DNA of 64,000 nucleotides from Cymbidium sinense (GCA_021442155.1 CM038225.1:83712925-83776924); one strand, 5' to 3'; counted from the stretch's first letter, positions 35,772 through 49,640 are shown. Notes: generated by a model not told the origin, from the letters alone. Program-made: numbers and translations.

Positions 35772-36369
35772 ATGGTTAACATAAAATATATATGAATTGC
35801 CTGCATGTGCTCTGACCTGTATACTAAATGCTTAATTACATGGTCCAAGAATGTTGCACAGGCTAAAATCATAATTAATCTAAATCCAATATTTCTTTAA
35901 GAACTATACAAGCGCTCAAATGACTAAAATGTACTTATTTTCAAAGCCAAATTTAAATCTATTTGTCATGTGTATTGTTGATCGGACCACTTTATCTATA
36001 TGATGAAGTTGTAAGTCTCACTTAATCAATCTAATCTCCCTTTATAAGGACTCAAGTTGATATGATTGGTTGCCAGTTAAATGCTTAATCATTAAGAAGA
36101 AGATTTTACTTATGCACTTGCATATGATCATTAATGATTTTAATAGAAATTTTATATTTAAAATAATTAATTCTCTATTTCAGCATGGAAAATATGATCA
36201 CAAATTTTTACCCTTGATCAGATCCTCTACTTAATAAGTAGAGTTGAAAGTCGATCCCCAATGGTCGTGTTGATTGAGATTATTAATCAGAGGGTATTAT
36301 TATTGTCCAAAATTTTAAATTATTTATGTTAAATCGCCTAAAATCCATATTCATAAATGTAATTCATAG
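35772..36369. other. Non-LTR sequence with degenerate direct repeats
   Basis: AT-rich. Related units start near 35,985, 36,222 and (entering the inverted-repeat arm) 36,374. Each has a GATC-containing start, then an AATAGAGTT-like block, then GTTGAATTGAGATT-like sequence, and in the last two AATGGTCGTGTTGA and CAGAGGG. No ORF or LTR-family match is seen. Confidence 0.45.
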
Positions 36370-38935
36370 ACCCGATCTTTTTTTAGCAAATGAATAGAGT
36401 TAACAAGGTATACCTCGATAATGGTCATGTTGAATAGAGATTTCAACCAGAGGGATACTTCCATTAAAATATGATTTCTATTTTAAAATCAAAATAACAT
36501 AAATCAAGTGAAAATGCAAATGTAAAATTTAATAAGTTATTAGCTTTACAAATTTAAAATAAATTCAATATCAAATAACTTAAAGAAAATTCATTCAGTC
36601 TATCTTCTACAATTATTTATTAGAAGTGACAAATTAAAAAAATTCTAGCTCACAAAGGAGCCAATATCAAGTCAAGTGTTCTACTATGTTCACTCTCAAA
36701 CAATCCCATGCTAGTAAGAATGTGGCATGTGTCCTCCGTCGACATAATTTGGCTAGTAGGCTTCACATATGATGCGATTATGACCAGAGTCCTCTAACTG
36801 GGTGGTTCACCGCCAAATGATAACATAATATTACGGTCACAACTGTTGCTCGTATGTTTCCCAATGGCTTTGCCCCTTAAGTAGTGAATCATAAGGTGCA
36901 CTTGATAGGGCACAAATCCATCTGTTAGCTAAGGTGTATTTAAAGTTGTCTTTTTAGATAAACACCATCGCAAGTCTACAAGGTTTCCTTAGATGGCACA
37001 ACCCATGGATGTTGACAAAGATCTTTCAGATATGTTGGGTCGACTACCTCCTCTAATTAAGTAGATTAAGGACTATAATAGGTAGTCATGACATAATCAT
37101 GGGATCTTGATTGGGCACATCATCATTCCCCCAACCATCCACTTTAAGTCAAAGGATGATGAATTTCAAAAATTCTAAACTCAAAAACTTCACATGCTAC
37201 TACTAATTGAAAGTTCTCTCTCAGCATTGGGAAAGGTAATTAACTATAGGTGCTTGCGCCTATAGGAAATCTGGAATTAGATCTAAAGTCCTCACAAAAT
37301 GAGAGTGAAATCTCTAGGGAGTGTCTTATCTATTATTTCATCTTCTTTTGAAAATTTATCTGACGTTAATCAAAAGTGTCTTCATCGAGAAGTGCAAATT
37401 TTTGGAGTCCACACTAATATTCAAAATTTGATATTTATATTTCTAATATTTTATCTATACATAAAAATAAGTAATTTTAATACTACTTTATGTATTTATG
37501 TATTTTATGTTCATATGAGTTATTTTATGTTGTAGCTTATTAGGTTAGATATTTGACTAACTATAATGTGATATTTATGTATCTTGTTGGATGTGTAGGA
37601 CATATACATTTGTCCAAGAGAGGTGTGACAAGTTTTGAAGATATCATCTACATGTTCAATTAAAAAAATAAAAAATAAATAGACACACATATTCGACATA
37701 TTCATCTTAGATAATAGATTTTGATTTTAGATATATATTACATAAATAATTTAAGTTAAACTAACTATTTTTCATACTTTAAACTATTAATTAAATAGAT
37801 TAATAGTTATTTAACATTAATATAATTTTTTTAATATGTTCTATTTTAGGGTGGAATAATAGACAAGACCCAGAGATTTCACCTTCATTTTGTGAAAACT
37901 TTATATCTAATTCTAGGCTTCCTATAAGCGCAAGCACCTATATTAATTATCTTTCCCAAAGCTGAGAGATAACTTTCGTTTAAGTCTAGTCATTAGGTCA
38001 CTAATTTCCTAGCATATAGTAGTAGTGAGCAAAATTGGAGTTTAAAATTGTATAGAGTTGAAATTCATCATTATTTAGCTTAAAGTAGATGGTGGGGGAG
38101 ATAATGAGGCGCCCAATCAATATTCCAAAATTTCATCATCCGAGGCAATTCTTAAAGTAAATGGTGGGGGAGATGATGACGCGCCTGATCAAGATTCTAT
38201 GGTTCTATCATCTCAAATTACTATGATCCATGGTTTACTTAATCATAGGAGGTAGTTGACTTAACTTGACTAAAGGATCCTTGTCAATAGACATGAGTTA
38301 CTTCATTTAAAGAGACCTTATAGACTTAGGTTAATGTTTGTTCAAGGAGATAGCTTTAAGTCTAATTTAACTAATAGAGAAATTTTTTCCCTATTAAGTG
38401 CTCATTGTGATTCATAATTCAAGGGGTAAAGTCTTTGGGGAACATACAAGCTTAGTCTTTGAGGACCATTGAGGGGCTAAGCCACCTGGTCATAAGACTC
38501 TAGTCATAATCATAATTTTTAGATCCTATTGGCCAAACTATACATATAAATGACACATGCCACATCATTATTAACATGAGATTATTTGAGAGTGAACATA
38601 TTAGTGCACATAATTTGACATTGGCTCTTTTTGTAAGCTAGAGTTTTTTAATTTGTCACCCTGACAAAAAAGTTATGGATGAATGGATGGATTTTAGCAT
38701 TAAGTTATTTAAGAATAAATTTTATTTTGAATTTTTGAGCTTATTAACTTATCAGATTTAACATTTATATTGATATTTAATTTAAATTAATTTGATTAGA
38801 AATTATAAGCACATTTTAATTATAGTATTCCCTCTCATTGAAATCTCCATTCAACACAACTATTATTGACGTAAACCTTGTAAACTCTGCTTACTTTCTT
38901 GTAGAGGATTAGGTCTATAGCTCAGACTTGTAATC
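36370..38935. repeat. Large imperfect inverted repeat (foldback-like element)
   Basis: The left arm 36,370-37,318 and right arm 37,862-38,935 are reverse complements of each other with scattered differences. Examples are GTGACAAATTAAAAAA at 36,626 against the reversed 38,641-38,657, and GGTGCTTGCGCCTATAGGAA at 37,249 against TTCCTATAAGCGCAAGCACC at about 37,919. The spacer of about 540 bp is AT-rich with no recognisable gene. No transposase is seen. It may be a foldback-type non-autonomous transposon or two head-to-head copies of another repeat. The right arm is cut at 38,969 by LTR B. Confidence 0.75.
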
Positions 38936-40537
38936 ATAATTCAAACTTGATGTTGGGAGTTTATATATTTGTGGTGTTTATTTTGTCTTTCTTTCTTTTG
39001 TGTGTGTGTTTATGAGGGGACACCACACAGATCCGTAGATGTACCCATTAAGATGATCATGTATGACATTAAGGAATAGTGAACTATCTCGAGAGACAAA
39101 AGTCACTACCCTATAATGGACCTAATCACCTAATGAGGACTCCTAAGGACTACGGGTCTTCGAATGTACTAGAGATCTTTCCCCTACTTTACATGGAAAA
39201 GTAAAGTAGGGTTTATTTTAAATCAGGTTCATTAAGTTCTTTACGGAGGTAAGCCCTCATAGTTAATTACATCTTAAGGAATGAGATTCCTTAAGAATAC
39301 TCTCGATTAAGATAAATGATCATTGTCTCCAAAGATTTCAAAGATAGGAGTATCAAGAAATTGGCTATTTTTGGAAAATCAAGTGGGCTTGATCAAAAGG
39401 AGGGAGTTATTATCGAAACCAAAAGGAGATAAGCAGAGGATGCTCATAATACTAGGAAACCCAATAAACATCCCAGACTATCCTATGTTTAGGCTTTATA
39501 TTTTTGAATTTTGAGAAGAGTTATATGTTTGAGTTGACTTTTTATTAGAAATCTAGGGCTTATAATTCCATAATATGAGGTCATGGAAATGCCTAAGAGG
39601 TGAGGATTTATACTTGTAGCTCATAAAAGAAAACAATAACCTCAGATCCTAAATCTAGGAAGCTTTAGTGAGGGCCAAAACACAATCTAAATCTAAGGCG
39701 AAAATGGGTATATGGTTTATCTCCACAAGATAGGATAAACCACCCGATTGGTGGATTTACAACCACCTGGGGGTGGTCGCCAACTAACTCCTCTTACAAT
39801 TTTAAATGCATGCAAGTAAGTCTTATGCTTTACAAGATAGCTAGGTAGTTATTTATTTAGAAAGGAGACTATATCCTTAAACACACTCCTTAAGAGACTA
39901 GATCATGTATGGCATGAATAATGACCAAAATCTAATGCAAATTTTGTTAAATTTTATTTTGATTTTTTGACAATTTATTTGACACAGGCTATGGGATTTC
40001 ATATGCCTAAAGCATGAGAGAATTAGTCATAAGCTAAAATCAACAAGAAGGAGATGTGTTTCTACCATGGCTGTCAAAGGTCAAGCCATTTTTTCTAGCA
40101 AAGGTGGAAGGCCTCCATTAGCAAGAGTGAGACAATATAATTTTTTATGCATGATGTGAGACATACAATATCTAGATAAGGGGTTGTTGAATCTTTTATT
40201 ATCTTGATTTATGTCATAGGATTTAGGTAAGGTTATGAGTTGTTTAATTTAATTTTGAGTTGATTAATTGAATAGAAAATTTATTTTTTTCTAAGAGTCA
40301 AATTGCATCCAGACATCCAACAACCATCAAGCAATTAATAAACTAGAAAAATCATGCCATCCTAATTATGCAATCATAAACATAACATCAATCAATTTAT
40401 AAAATTAGCTTAAACAAACAAAAGGCTGATGTGATCGGGTACCACCATACAACCCGAAAAGAAATGTGGATTGCCGAGCTCTACCCTTATACAACCCGGA
40501 TTATAAATGAATAATTTATAAGGAATTTATGTGGGGT

Positions 40538-40622
40538 CATTCTTCATTCTTCATTCTTCATTTCTTCATTTCTTCATTTCTTCATTTCTTCATTTCTTCA
40601 TTTACTTCATTTCTTTCTTTCT
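40538..40622. repeat. (TTCATTTC)n short tandem repeat in LTR B
   Basis: About eight copies of an 8-bp unit TTCATTTC and its variants. A shorter and less regular version lies at 61,155-61,215 in the 5' LTR of the same element; LTR A/D has only a TTCTTCATC-like seed near 8,550. Confidence 0.85.
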
Positions 40623-40888
40623 TTTGGCTTGATTTGAATATGGTTGCTCCAAGGCTTCACATGGTACATAAGACATAGTCTTATAACCAATGTTTACCTA
40701 CTCCCCCATAACATTTATTCCAAATCTTAATTGCAAAATTTACATTAAAAGGGAAAGATAAATTTAACTAAACCTGCAAAATAGAGATTAGCTAAACATA
40801 CCACACAATCCCAACTAGTTATATGAATAATTTGGACTTAGCACCCCACACATGGGTAACCAGGTCCACCTGCATAGCAAAATCATAT

Positions 40889-40921
40889 GTGTGTATATAT
40901 ATATATATACATATATATATA
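40889..40921. repeat. (TA)n microsatellite in LTR B
   Basis: A short TA run with a TATACATATA interruption, absent from the matching place in the 5' LTR (about 61,480), so it arose after insertion or was lost there. Confidence 0.85.
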
Positions 40922-43900
40922 TTTATCACGATGCCCCTCAAGCACAATCCCCTACAGAAAATATGATTATGCTATTATCGACCTAACATCTAGAGTACGA
41001 GCATATAACCTAACATCCAGTCTAAAACATTACATCATAAAACAAAATCAGGCATCAAACCATGCACCGCCCTAACATAGATCTAGAAATTATGACTTAG
41101 CCAAATGTGTGTCCCATTTAAGGCTTGTTTGGCATGTCTTAGCTAGGCTTTAAGGTTGAAGTTTTCTAAGTGTGAGAGTTTCCATTTAGAGTGTGGTTTT
41201 AGTTTAAGTAATTTAATTGATTTATCAATTTTGGTTGGTGATTTGATTTAGTTTGAATGAACCTACTCTTGGCAACTATGTGTTATAAAGAGAAGAAAGA
41301 GAGGAAGAACTCTCTTTCATCCCTACCTTTAGTGATTTCTAAGATTGATTAATTAATGAATTTCTTTTAGTGAATGTTTTATTATGTGTCTTAATTAACC
41401 TAAATTTAGATTTGCTCTAATATCCCTATTCAATAAGAAAGGCATTTTAGAACTAATTAAGGTGAATTACTACCACATGACACACAATCATTTATTTTTT
41501 TCCATCATGTATACCATGCATATGAATAATCCTAAGCATACATATACATGCAATGTAAATTTTAGCATGCTTTGATGATGAATGCTAAGAGATATGATTT
41601 GAAAATTTGGAAGTTCTGTTGATGCATGTCCTTATTATGTAGAAAAGGGGGATTTTTCATCTATTAACAAAATGCACATCCACATGTATAAAAGATATAA
41701 GTGAGTATGGCACCATTATTTTCTATGCCAAGGGCATTAAGTACAAGACCTACTTAGGGCTACTTAAAACCTCGTAGCCCCGGGATGTCCAGATTGATAT
41801 ACCACTTGTCTTAAATACATGTGAATGTATAAAGAGAAATAAATGGATGAAGAATCATGCGAAAGATTATATTTTATTTGGTTGTATAATTTGCATGTGT
41901 AAATGTGAGAATCCTTCTTAAGTCATAGCATAGAAATGCTTAAGAATAGATTTAAATAAGTGTTGTGTTCTTTTCAAATGAACTATACACTTTGCAAATC
42001 CTATTCCAATCCATGTTAAGAGGAAAGAAGAAAACAACATAAAATACATCTTATGTTATAATCACATGCAAGCTCATAAATACTTATAAGTAGCATCACT
42101 TCATTTGTAATTTTGATTTATGAGTTTTGAAAAGTAATTTTTGATTTAATAGTGATAATAGCCACTCATATTCTTAATTTCAGCCAACACATGCAATTTG
42201 ATATAAAAGGAAACATTTTATTTAATTAAATTTTGAAAGAAATGAATGCATGATTTTATATGGGAAAAAAGCTTAGCATGCTTAGAAAGAAATAAAGGGA
42301 TGTAAGCACATGACTTCACTCACCCTAATTACTTCCTAAGGATAATCATATAAAATAAGATCATTTAAAGTAAATCAAAATTCTTTAAGGAGATTTCTAT
42401 TTTTTTATTTTGGATTTGATTTGACTTAGGAAATGTGAAAAGAGTTTACTGGTCCTAACCCAATTCCCCCATATATGAGTTGGCTTAGTTTAATTTTAGA
42501 TCAATTAGGTTAATTTTATATTTTGTTTAGGTTAAGGTATGAATTAAGTTCATTAATTATCCCTTACCTACACCACCTTAACATAATTAAACAAGTAATT
42601 ATGAGCCAACATATGATATGCAATCACATGGAATTTAAATCAGCAATACACCTAAGAAGTAAAGGGGCCTAATGCAATTGGCTCATAATTATTGATTAAT
42701 TAAGCTTAAGGGCTTAATTAAGTACTTTCATAACCATCCTATACATGTAGTTTGATTATAATTTCTTTTCAAGTCTCTTAGATTATTGAACACCTAAGAA
42801 CCTACCCAAGATTAGGTGATTAAGTTCTGGAATGATTTGGTTTTGAGTTTAAAATTTTAATGAAGTGATTAAATTATTAATCAATTTGCAAATTAATTAA
42901 GTTTTATCCAAATGAAATAAAAGATTGGAAAAGAAATCCTTCATTCTCAAGTCCATTCACCATTTAATTATAAAGCTTAAATGAATTTATCATTTTTAAT
43001 AGGCTAATTAATCATTTATTTAATTAAGAGTGGGATTAAGGATGAACAAAGCAATTTCCTTCCAAGAAAAATCATGGGAGGTAGAGGTCATCCCAAGAAT
43101 CAACCCCAGGAACTTTGGAATTAATTATTGAAGTAATTAAGGAGTAGTTAGCCTAATTACATTTTCAATACAACCCAAATTGAGTGAAAGTTGTAGATCA
43201 AAATCAATTGATTTTAATTTTCGATTATTCCTCACTGAATTATCTTTAAAATGAACTTGAATTTATATTTTTGGATTTTTCTATAGTTAGTTATGAATTT
43301 TGAAAGTTTTAGCATTAAAATGAATTAATTGCTAATTAACCCCTAATCTTATCCAAATTGATGCTAGCTTTCCATGTGTGACGGATAGTTATTTAAGTTG
43401 TCACATCTTTAGAGTCGACGACACGATTTTCTTGGCCTTTCTGATTTAAGATCGAATGGCCAAGAGTAATCTTATTATTTAAGCTTTAATCAGAGAGGGA
43501 TCTATCATGATTTAATCACATTCATCCATTCTAATCACACAGAATGGATGGTGTGTGATCTATCTCCCATGAAACGGATGTATCCATCGATCATCTCGAT
43601 GAGCTCACCCAAGCTGGATGGAGTTCAAACTCACCTCCACACTTGGAGAAGTAAAGAAAGGTATCCAAATCAAGATCTAATGATTATACTTTTCTTCAAA
43701 AGGACCAAGTTATTTTTATCTAAGATGGTTTTGAGCAATACCTCATGAGGCTATCACCGATGCTTCCAATGAGGTAGCTTGGTAGTATGAAGCCTGCTAT
43801 TGGATTTTGATTTGAGGTGGATGGCTTTGACCAAGCTCCCTTCAATCTGATCAGGTGATGCTTGAGGTTTGGAGACCTTGATTGAACTTGACTTAGTCCC

Positions 43901-44569
43901 TTGACAGTGCTTGCAAGTTTAATTTGGATTGGGTGGAGAATTGAGTAACTAGGAATTTGGATTGAGCTCCCCTATTTTGACTTTAAGTAAAATCGAGAGG
44001 GAGGAATCAAGGGAGCTTGGAAATGCTTGGGGAGCTTCGACTCCCTTTCCTTAGCTTTGTGGAATGAATGGATTTTGGTTTGAGTAGGAATGAGGGGGAG
44101 TATATCTCCCAATCCTTAGATTAGACAACTGAGTGCTAAGTTTCCAATTTAGCTCAATTGCTGAGATTGGTTGGTCAGTTTGGGCTATTTAGCATCCCAT
44201 GTGATTTAATTTAGGTAGTAGAGGGAAGAAGAGTGAGTGCCCATGTGCTAGGTGGGTGCATTGGGTGCACCAAGTGCTCAATTCCCATTAGAGGGATCGG
44301 TAAGGCTTTGGATTGGGTCATGGCTAACCCAAACACATTGGGTCATGTTCACCACCCCCCTTGGTGTCCATATGGACCATTAGGAGGATGCCAAGTGGCC
44401 TAGAAAAGAATGACCAAATTCCAAGTGAATTTGGTCATAGGATACCCTTAGGCCTAGGGGTAAAGCGGTCATTTGGCCATGATTGTGATTTGGGCAAATT
44501 TGAAATGGTTTGAAAGTGGGTTGGGCCAAATTTCAAGAGATTTGGAGTTTCATTTGGTTTGAATTGGTT

Positions 44570-45390
44570 CAATTTGACCTATTTATATCAAGTTGGGTCA
44601 ATTTGAGTTAGGTTGACCAATTGGTCAAATTGGGTCAAACCATGGGTTAGGTCAAGTTCAAATGATCATTTGGATCCTATGGGTATCATTGGTTTGGTTC
44701 AATTTGAATTGTATTTGGTTTTGGTTCATTTAGGTTCATTTAGGTCAAATGGGTTGACTAATTTGACCCATTTGACTAAGTTAGTCATGAGTTGGTTTAG
44801 GTTTGGTTGGTCATTTGAAATGTATTGCAAGCTTTGGTTTCAATCAATTTTAGTTTATGATTTCAACTTGATTTGACCTTTTAGGCTAAGTTGGGTTCAT
44901 GGTCAATTGGACTAGGTTGGATCTAATTAGCCAATTGAAGCTTTAATCAAGTTCAACAATCAATTTAGAATGAATTTCACCCATTGGTTGCAATCAATTT
45001 GGCTTAGATCAAGATTTGACCCATTTTGACTTTTAGGTCAACTTGGCTCAAGTGGCCAATTAGGCTTGGTTTGGCTTAATTGATGGCTTGGTCATGTTCA
45101 ATCATTGATCATGAATGAGTTTGAGTCAATGGTTTCAATCAATTCGGTCTATGGTGGATTTTGGCTAGTTTAGATTTCATTTGGGCTAAGTGTTGACTTG
45201 GTCAAAGGCTAAGTTTGACTTAGTTTGACACAATTTGAGTGATTGACCATCTCATGATGATTATTGAGCATGATGAGAGGCTTAGATGGGCTTAGTTCAA
45301 TCAATTTGGGTTGGATTAGAATTTGGCTCAAAAAATTCCTTTAGGTCACTTTGGGTCAAGTGAGCCTAAGTGGGTAAATTTGCTTGATCA
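44570..45390 (-). promoter_or_regulatory. TTGAC-dense U3 block of LTR B
   Basis: The same block as in the other LTRs, including TTGACCAATTGGTCAA near 44,611 and many GGTCAA and TTGACC words. Order and spacing follow LTR C closely, showing that the block was already present in the common source element. Confidence 0.48.
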
Positions 45391-45703
45391 ATGCTTGATT
45401 CAAGTTTGGTTGAACTCACATATGGACTTATGATTGAAATATAAATCCAATTGCAAGTGATTTGGAGTCAAATGGGTTTTGGTTCATTTGACAATTTCAA
45501 GTTCAAAGAGTGAACATGGGTTTGACTTGAGTTAGTTTAATTTTGATTTGGTGATTGTAATTTATGTTTATATTTGAACATGTGATTGAAGGAATGATTG
45601 TTTGAAGAGAAAATCCAAAGGTTTGGATTGATTTGAGAATGATTGCTAATGTTCAAGGATTTGACTTGATATAAGTTGAATTTGGATTTGAATTTAGTTT
45701 TGG

Positions 45704-45805
<102 letters not shown>

Positions 45806-46336
45806 GCATTTATATAAATAAATGAGAATATAAATTATGAGAAAATCTGTTGAGTTTGGAGTGATTTGGATTTGATTTGTGCTAAGTCCATAAGATGAAA
45901 TCAAAGGGCTTATGAAATATTTTGGATTTAGAATTGAACATGGGTTTCAACTATTTGGAATTGATTCATGATTTGGACTTCAGAATTGATTTATGATTTG
46001 AGAAAAATCAATTGAATTGGAATTGATTTAAGATTTGATTTGGAATTGGTTCATGATTTGAGAAAATCAATTGAGTTAGAATTGAATTAAGATTTGATCT
46101 AGGTTGGTTTGAAGGAGAGAAGCAAGGATTAGGTTCAAGCTATAGGGTAGGCAAGTCTTCCTAAACCCCTAAGGCATAACTCATTCTTATAGCTAACTCT
46201 TCTAAGTCTCTAGGTTTGGATTAAGTGTTCACCTAATCACTAGAAATGTCTTCAGACTAAGGAACTCTTAGTGTCTAGAGGAGTCCTATGTCTAAGGTGG
46301 AGGAGTTGAGAGCTCACTCTAAAAGTGAGGTCAACA

Positions 46337-48790
46337 AAGGGCGCCCAATAGGTGTGGTGTGACTGACAGGGCAAGCCGCATATTGGTGTTGACTGACATG
46401 ATCAACAATGCTCGCATCATAAGCACTAACAGAAATGATCTAATCCTAAACCCGAGGTGTAGAAGGAATCAAGATATTAGTGCAATGCGACTCTACTTAT
46501 GTAAAGACATAAGAGAGTGAAGGAGGAATCCACTAGGGATTGAGTATGTGAGCCTTCCACTAGGAAAAGGCTTAGGTTATCCAGTGGGGATAAGGGGTTG
46601 TGAAATTCGTTGGGGGATTAGAACTTAGTATCCACTAGGGATAAAAGATGTGAACCTTCCATTAAGGGAATAGGTTCGGGTTGGATTGAATTGATTTATT
46701 AGGGAGGAGGGTTGAGTTTGCATCTCACTGAGGAGAAGCTGATTGATTTGATTATTTAATTTGACTCCAGAGGATGTTGCTTGATTTTATTTTGATTTTA
46801 AATTTTGAATTTTAAGATGGACCACGGTTTTGATGGAATGAGAAATATATCGACTTAGCCTACCATTTACCAAAGGGTAGCCTACCAGCCACATAGTAAG
46901 ACTATCCAACAAAAGGGGTTTCCTTTCAATTTGTAATGGTCAAGTTAAGAAGAAAGCGCAAGGACTCACATCTTCCAAAATAAGGAACCACTGGGGTGAT
47001 CGGTTGCTTGTACAATAATTCAAACCCGACCTAGGGCTGACTATCAAGTGAATGCCACTGGGACTTAAATCAACTCAGAGATAGTCAAGATTAATTTCAT
47101 TTGGTTGAATTACATTTGTCTTAATTTCATTTATTTTAATTTGATGGATCCCCTCAGTGTGCGATGGATCCACTAAGAAGGGGATAATATTAGCCTAGAC
47201 CTGTCTTAGATTTGCAAATCCAAAAGGGTAGTCTACCAGCCGTTAGGTAGAACTAGCCAACCAAGGAGGTGCCTTTCAGTTTGTAATGGTCAAGTTAAGA
47301 AGAAAGCGCGGGGACTCATATCTTCCTAAGCAAGGAGCCACTAGGGTGATTGGCTGCTTGTGTAACAAATTGAACTTGACCTAGGGCTGCCCGTTAGTTT
47401 ACAAGGATCGTGCTGGAAAGAATGTGTAATAGACTTATATCTTTTAAAGCAAAGATGACCGTCAGGGTAACTTATTGGTGGTACAATGAGTTGAATCCGA
47501 CCTAAGGGCAACTACTGAGAGAGTGCTAACCTGGGGACTTATCTCAACTCAAATTAGTTAGGCAATTCTTATAGGAAGTTTTGTTAACACTGCCCTAAAG
47601 ATAAGATGTCTGCTTGAGAAAGGGGCTGTTGGGGGCTTGAATTCCTAATCCACAAGAAAATATGTTTATTTTGTTTTTTTGTTTGTTTATTGTGGTCCCT
47701 ATCGATTTGCGAGGGGTCATGCTGAGAAAGAGCTTATATCAGCCTAGTCTTATCTCAAACTTAATGAACCAAAGGAGAATATGCGCATCCACTGAACAAA
47801 TTTTCCAACCATAGGAGTGGCTACTAGGAAGGGGGGACTGTCCAATCCAAAAATATCCTGGGTAATTTCTAAATGGGGTCACAAAGGATGTGATCCAAAT
47901 AGAGTGCCCATAGGGGAGGGGCCACTAAGGGCTTTATCCAAAGCCCTATAAAAGAAAGCCTGTAGGTATTCGGTGGCCAACTCAAGGAGAAAGCATAGAG
48001 ACTCACATATGCCAAGAGTGGTGTATCCACCAGGCGAGTCACTATCAGTATAGTGAACATCAACCTACCTAAGGTACCCATCAGTTTGTGACAATCAACC
48101 TAGGAAGAAAGCATCGGGGACTCACATCTTCCTACAGCGAAATTGATTGTCGGGATATAGTGTCTTCGGCTCGACAGGTGCTATTTGACCTAAAGCAACT
48201 ACTGAGTGAATGCCATTAGGGGACTTATATCAACTTAAAAGTAGTCAAGAGGACAGGAGCCACTGGAGGACTTACCCTAAACTTTAAATATGCTCGACCT
48301 AGTTAGTGCATGATGGCTAGTTCAAGAAGAAAGCATGTAGGCTTACATTTCATAAACACAACATGAGGTAGTTTTCTAGCTGAGCAGTGAAGCCTACTAA
48401 ACTAACAAGATGCTCATCTATTTGCAATGGTCAAGTCAAAAAGAAATCATGGGGACTAACATCCACCAGACAAATGACCACTAGGATGACACACTAGCAA
48501 TGTAGCATATCAGCCCGACTTAGAGCAACTAATGAATGAGTTCCACAGGGGGCTTGCTCCTATATCAAAATAGCCTGAGATAAAAGATATGTGTTTGTGT
48601 TTGAAGGATAGGATGTCGCTTGGGTTCTTACATCTATCTTAGTTGTGCTAGTCAAAATAAGATACATCTTGGGTTCTCTTACACCTATTCTAGTAGCATC
48701 GGGGAATCACAAACAAGCAATGCTTCAAATAAAGAGAATATTTTGATGAATTGGAATGAAATTTTTGAAGATAATTATTTTCAAACATGA
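46337..48790 (-). mobile_element. 3' untranslated region of element B
   Basis: It starts with AAGGGCGCCC next to the LTR, as in C. It contains the reiterated GAAGAAAGC / GACTCACATCTTCC module near 46,960, 47,310, 48,000, 48,110 and 48,340, and two copies of the 35-bp motif at 48,606-48,640 and 48,658-48,692. A minus-strand open frame at 48,081-47,869 shares its first residues (MGTLGxL) with one at 15,076-14,888 in D. This reflects nucleotide homology, and I do not count it as a gene. Confidence 0.65.
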
Positions 48791-48792
48791 TT

Positions 48793-49254
48793 TTATGGAT
48801 AATATTTTTTCAAATAGAGCCCATTGATTGAAAGCATCGGGCATTCCCCTTTACAATTGATAAGTTGATAAGATCCTCCTTGGCGGGCCTTCTCTATGAC
48901 AAAAGGGCCTTCCCAAGTGGGTTCAAACTTGCCTCTCATCTTTCGACGGGCAACAATTGGTCTCCTTAGAACTAGAACAAGCTCTCCTACTTGGAAAGTT
49001 CTAGGGCAAACCAGCTTGTTGTGAGCTTGAATCATTTTGGCCTTATACAACTCGAGGTTCTAGCATGCCCGTTGGCATCTCTCCTCCAAACCTTCGAGCT
49101 CTTCTAACTGTAGCTTGGTGTTCTGCTCTATAGTAATCTTGCTACCCATAGCTATCCTTAGTGATGGGAGTTGGACTTCTAATGAATGCGACCCATATAC
49201 TAAGAAAATGGGGTAGATTGAGTTGGAGTTCTGTGTGTGGTACTGTAGGCCCAC
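48793..49254 (-). pseudogene. Integrase C-terminal region, element B
   Basis: Two overlapping open pieces in different frames (49,254-49,060 and 49,050-48,793) give LQLEELEGLEERCQRAC and then YKAKMIQAHNKLVCPRTFQ, VGELVLVLRRPIVARRKMR and KFEPTWEGPFVIEKARQ, ending in NGLYLKKYYP and stop. One frameshift near 49,055 separates them. The region forms the DNA-binding end of integrase. Only an SH3-like, GPY/F-type C-terminus is evident (EGPFVI), with no chromodomain, as in Tat and Athila elements. Confidence 0.85.
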
Positions 49255-49640
49255 AAGGCTTCAACCAACTGCTCATGCCACTATTTTTGTTGTTGTCAAG
49301 TGTCTTCCTTAGATTTGGATAGAAGTTTTGTTGAATGCTTCTGCTAGGCCATTTGCCCTCGAGTAGTAGATAGTGGAGTATCTCCAATCTATGCTTTATC
49401 TTCAGGAAAAGCTGTTAATCTTGGTGCTTTTGAATGCAGTACCATTATCGAATATAATTCGTGGAGGCACCTTGAACCTATATACAATATGGTTCTTGAA
49501 AAATTGGAGCACCTGTTGAGCTGTGACCTCTCTGAGTGGGATTGCTTCTGCCCACTTAGAAAAGTAGTTGGTGACAACTAGGATGAACCGATGACCCTTG
49601 GAAGGAGGATCAATCAGATCCACTATGTCGGTACCCCAAC
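49142..49640 (-). pseudogene. Integrase catalytic core relic, element B
   Basis: The minus-strand frame 49,623-49,402 reads MDLIDPPSKGHRFILVVTN, then YFSKWAEAIPLREVTAQQV, then RIIFDNGTAFKS. MDLI carries the first catalytic aspartate of the D,D-35-E triad and FDNG the second. The region continues in another frame (49,387-49,142), where the glutamate would lie, but the frame is broken, and I could not confirm that residue. This domain cuts and joins DNA ends during integration. Confidence 0.85.
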
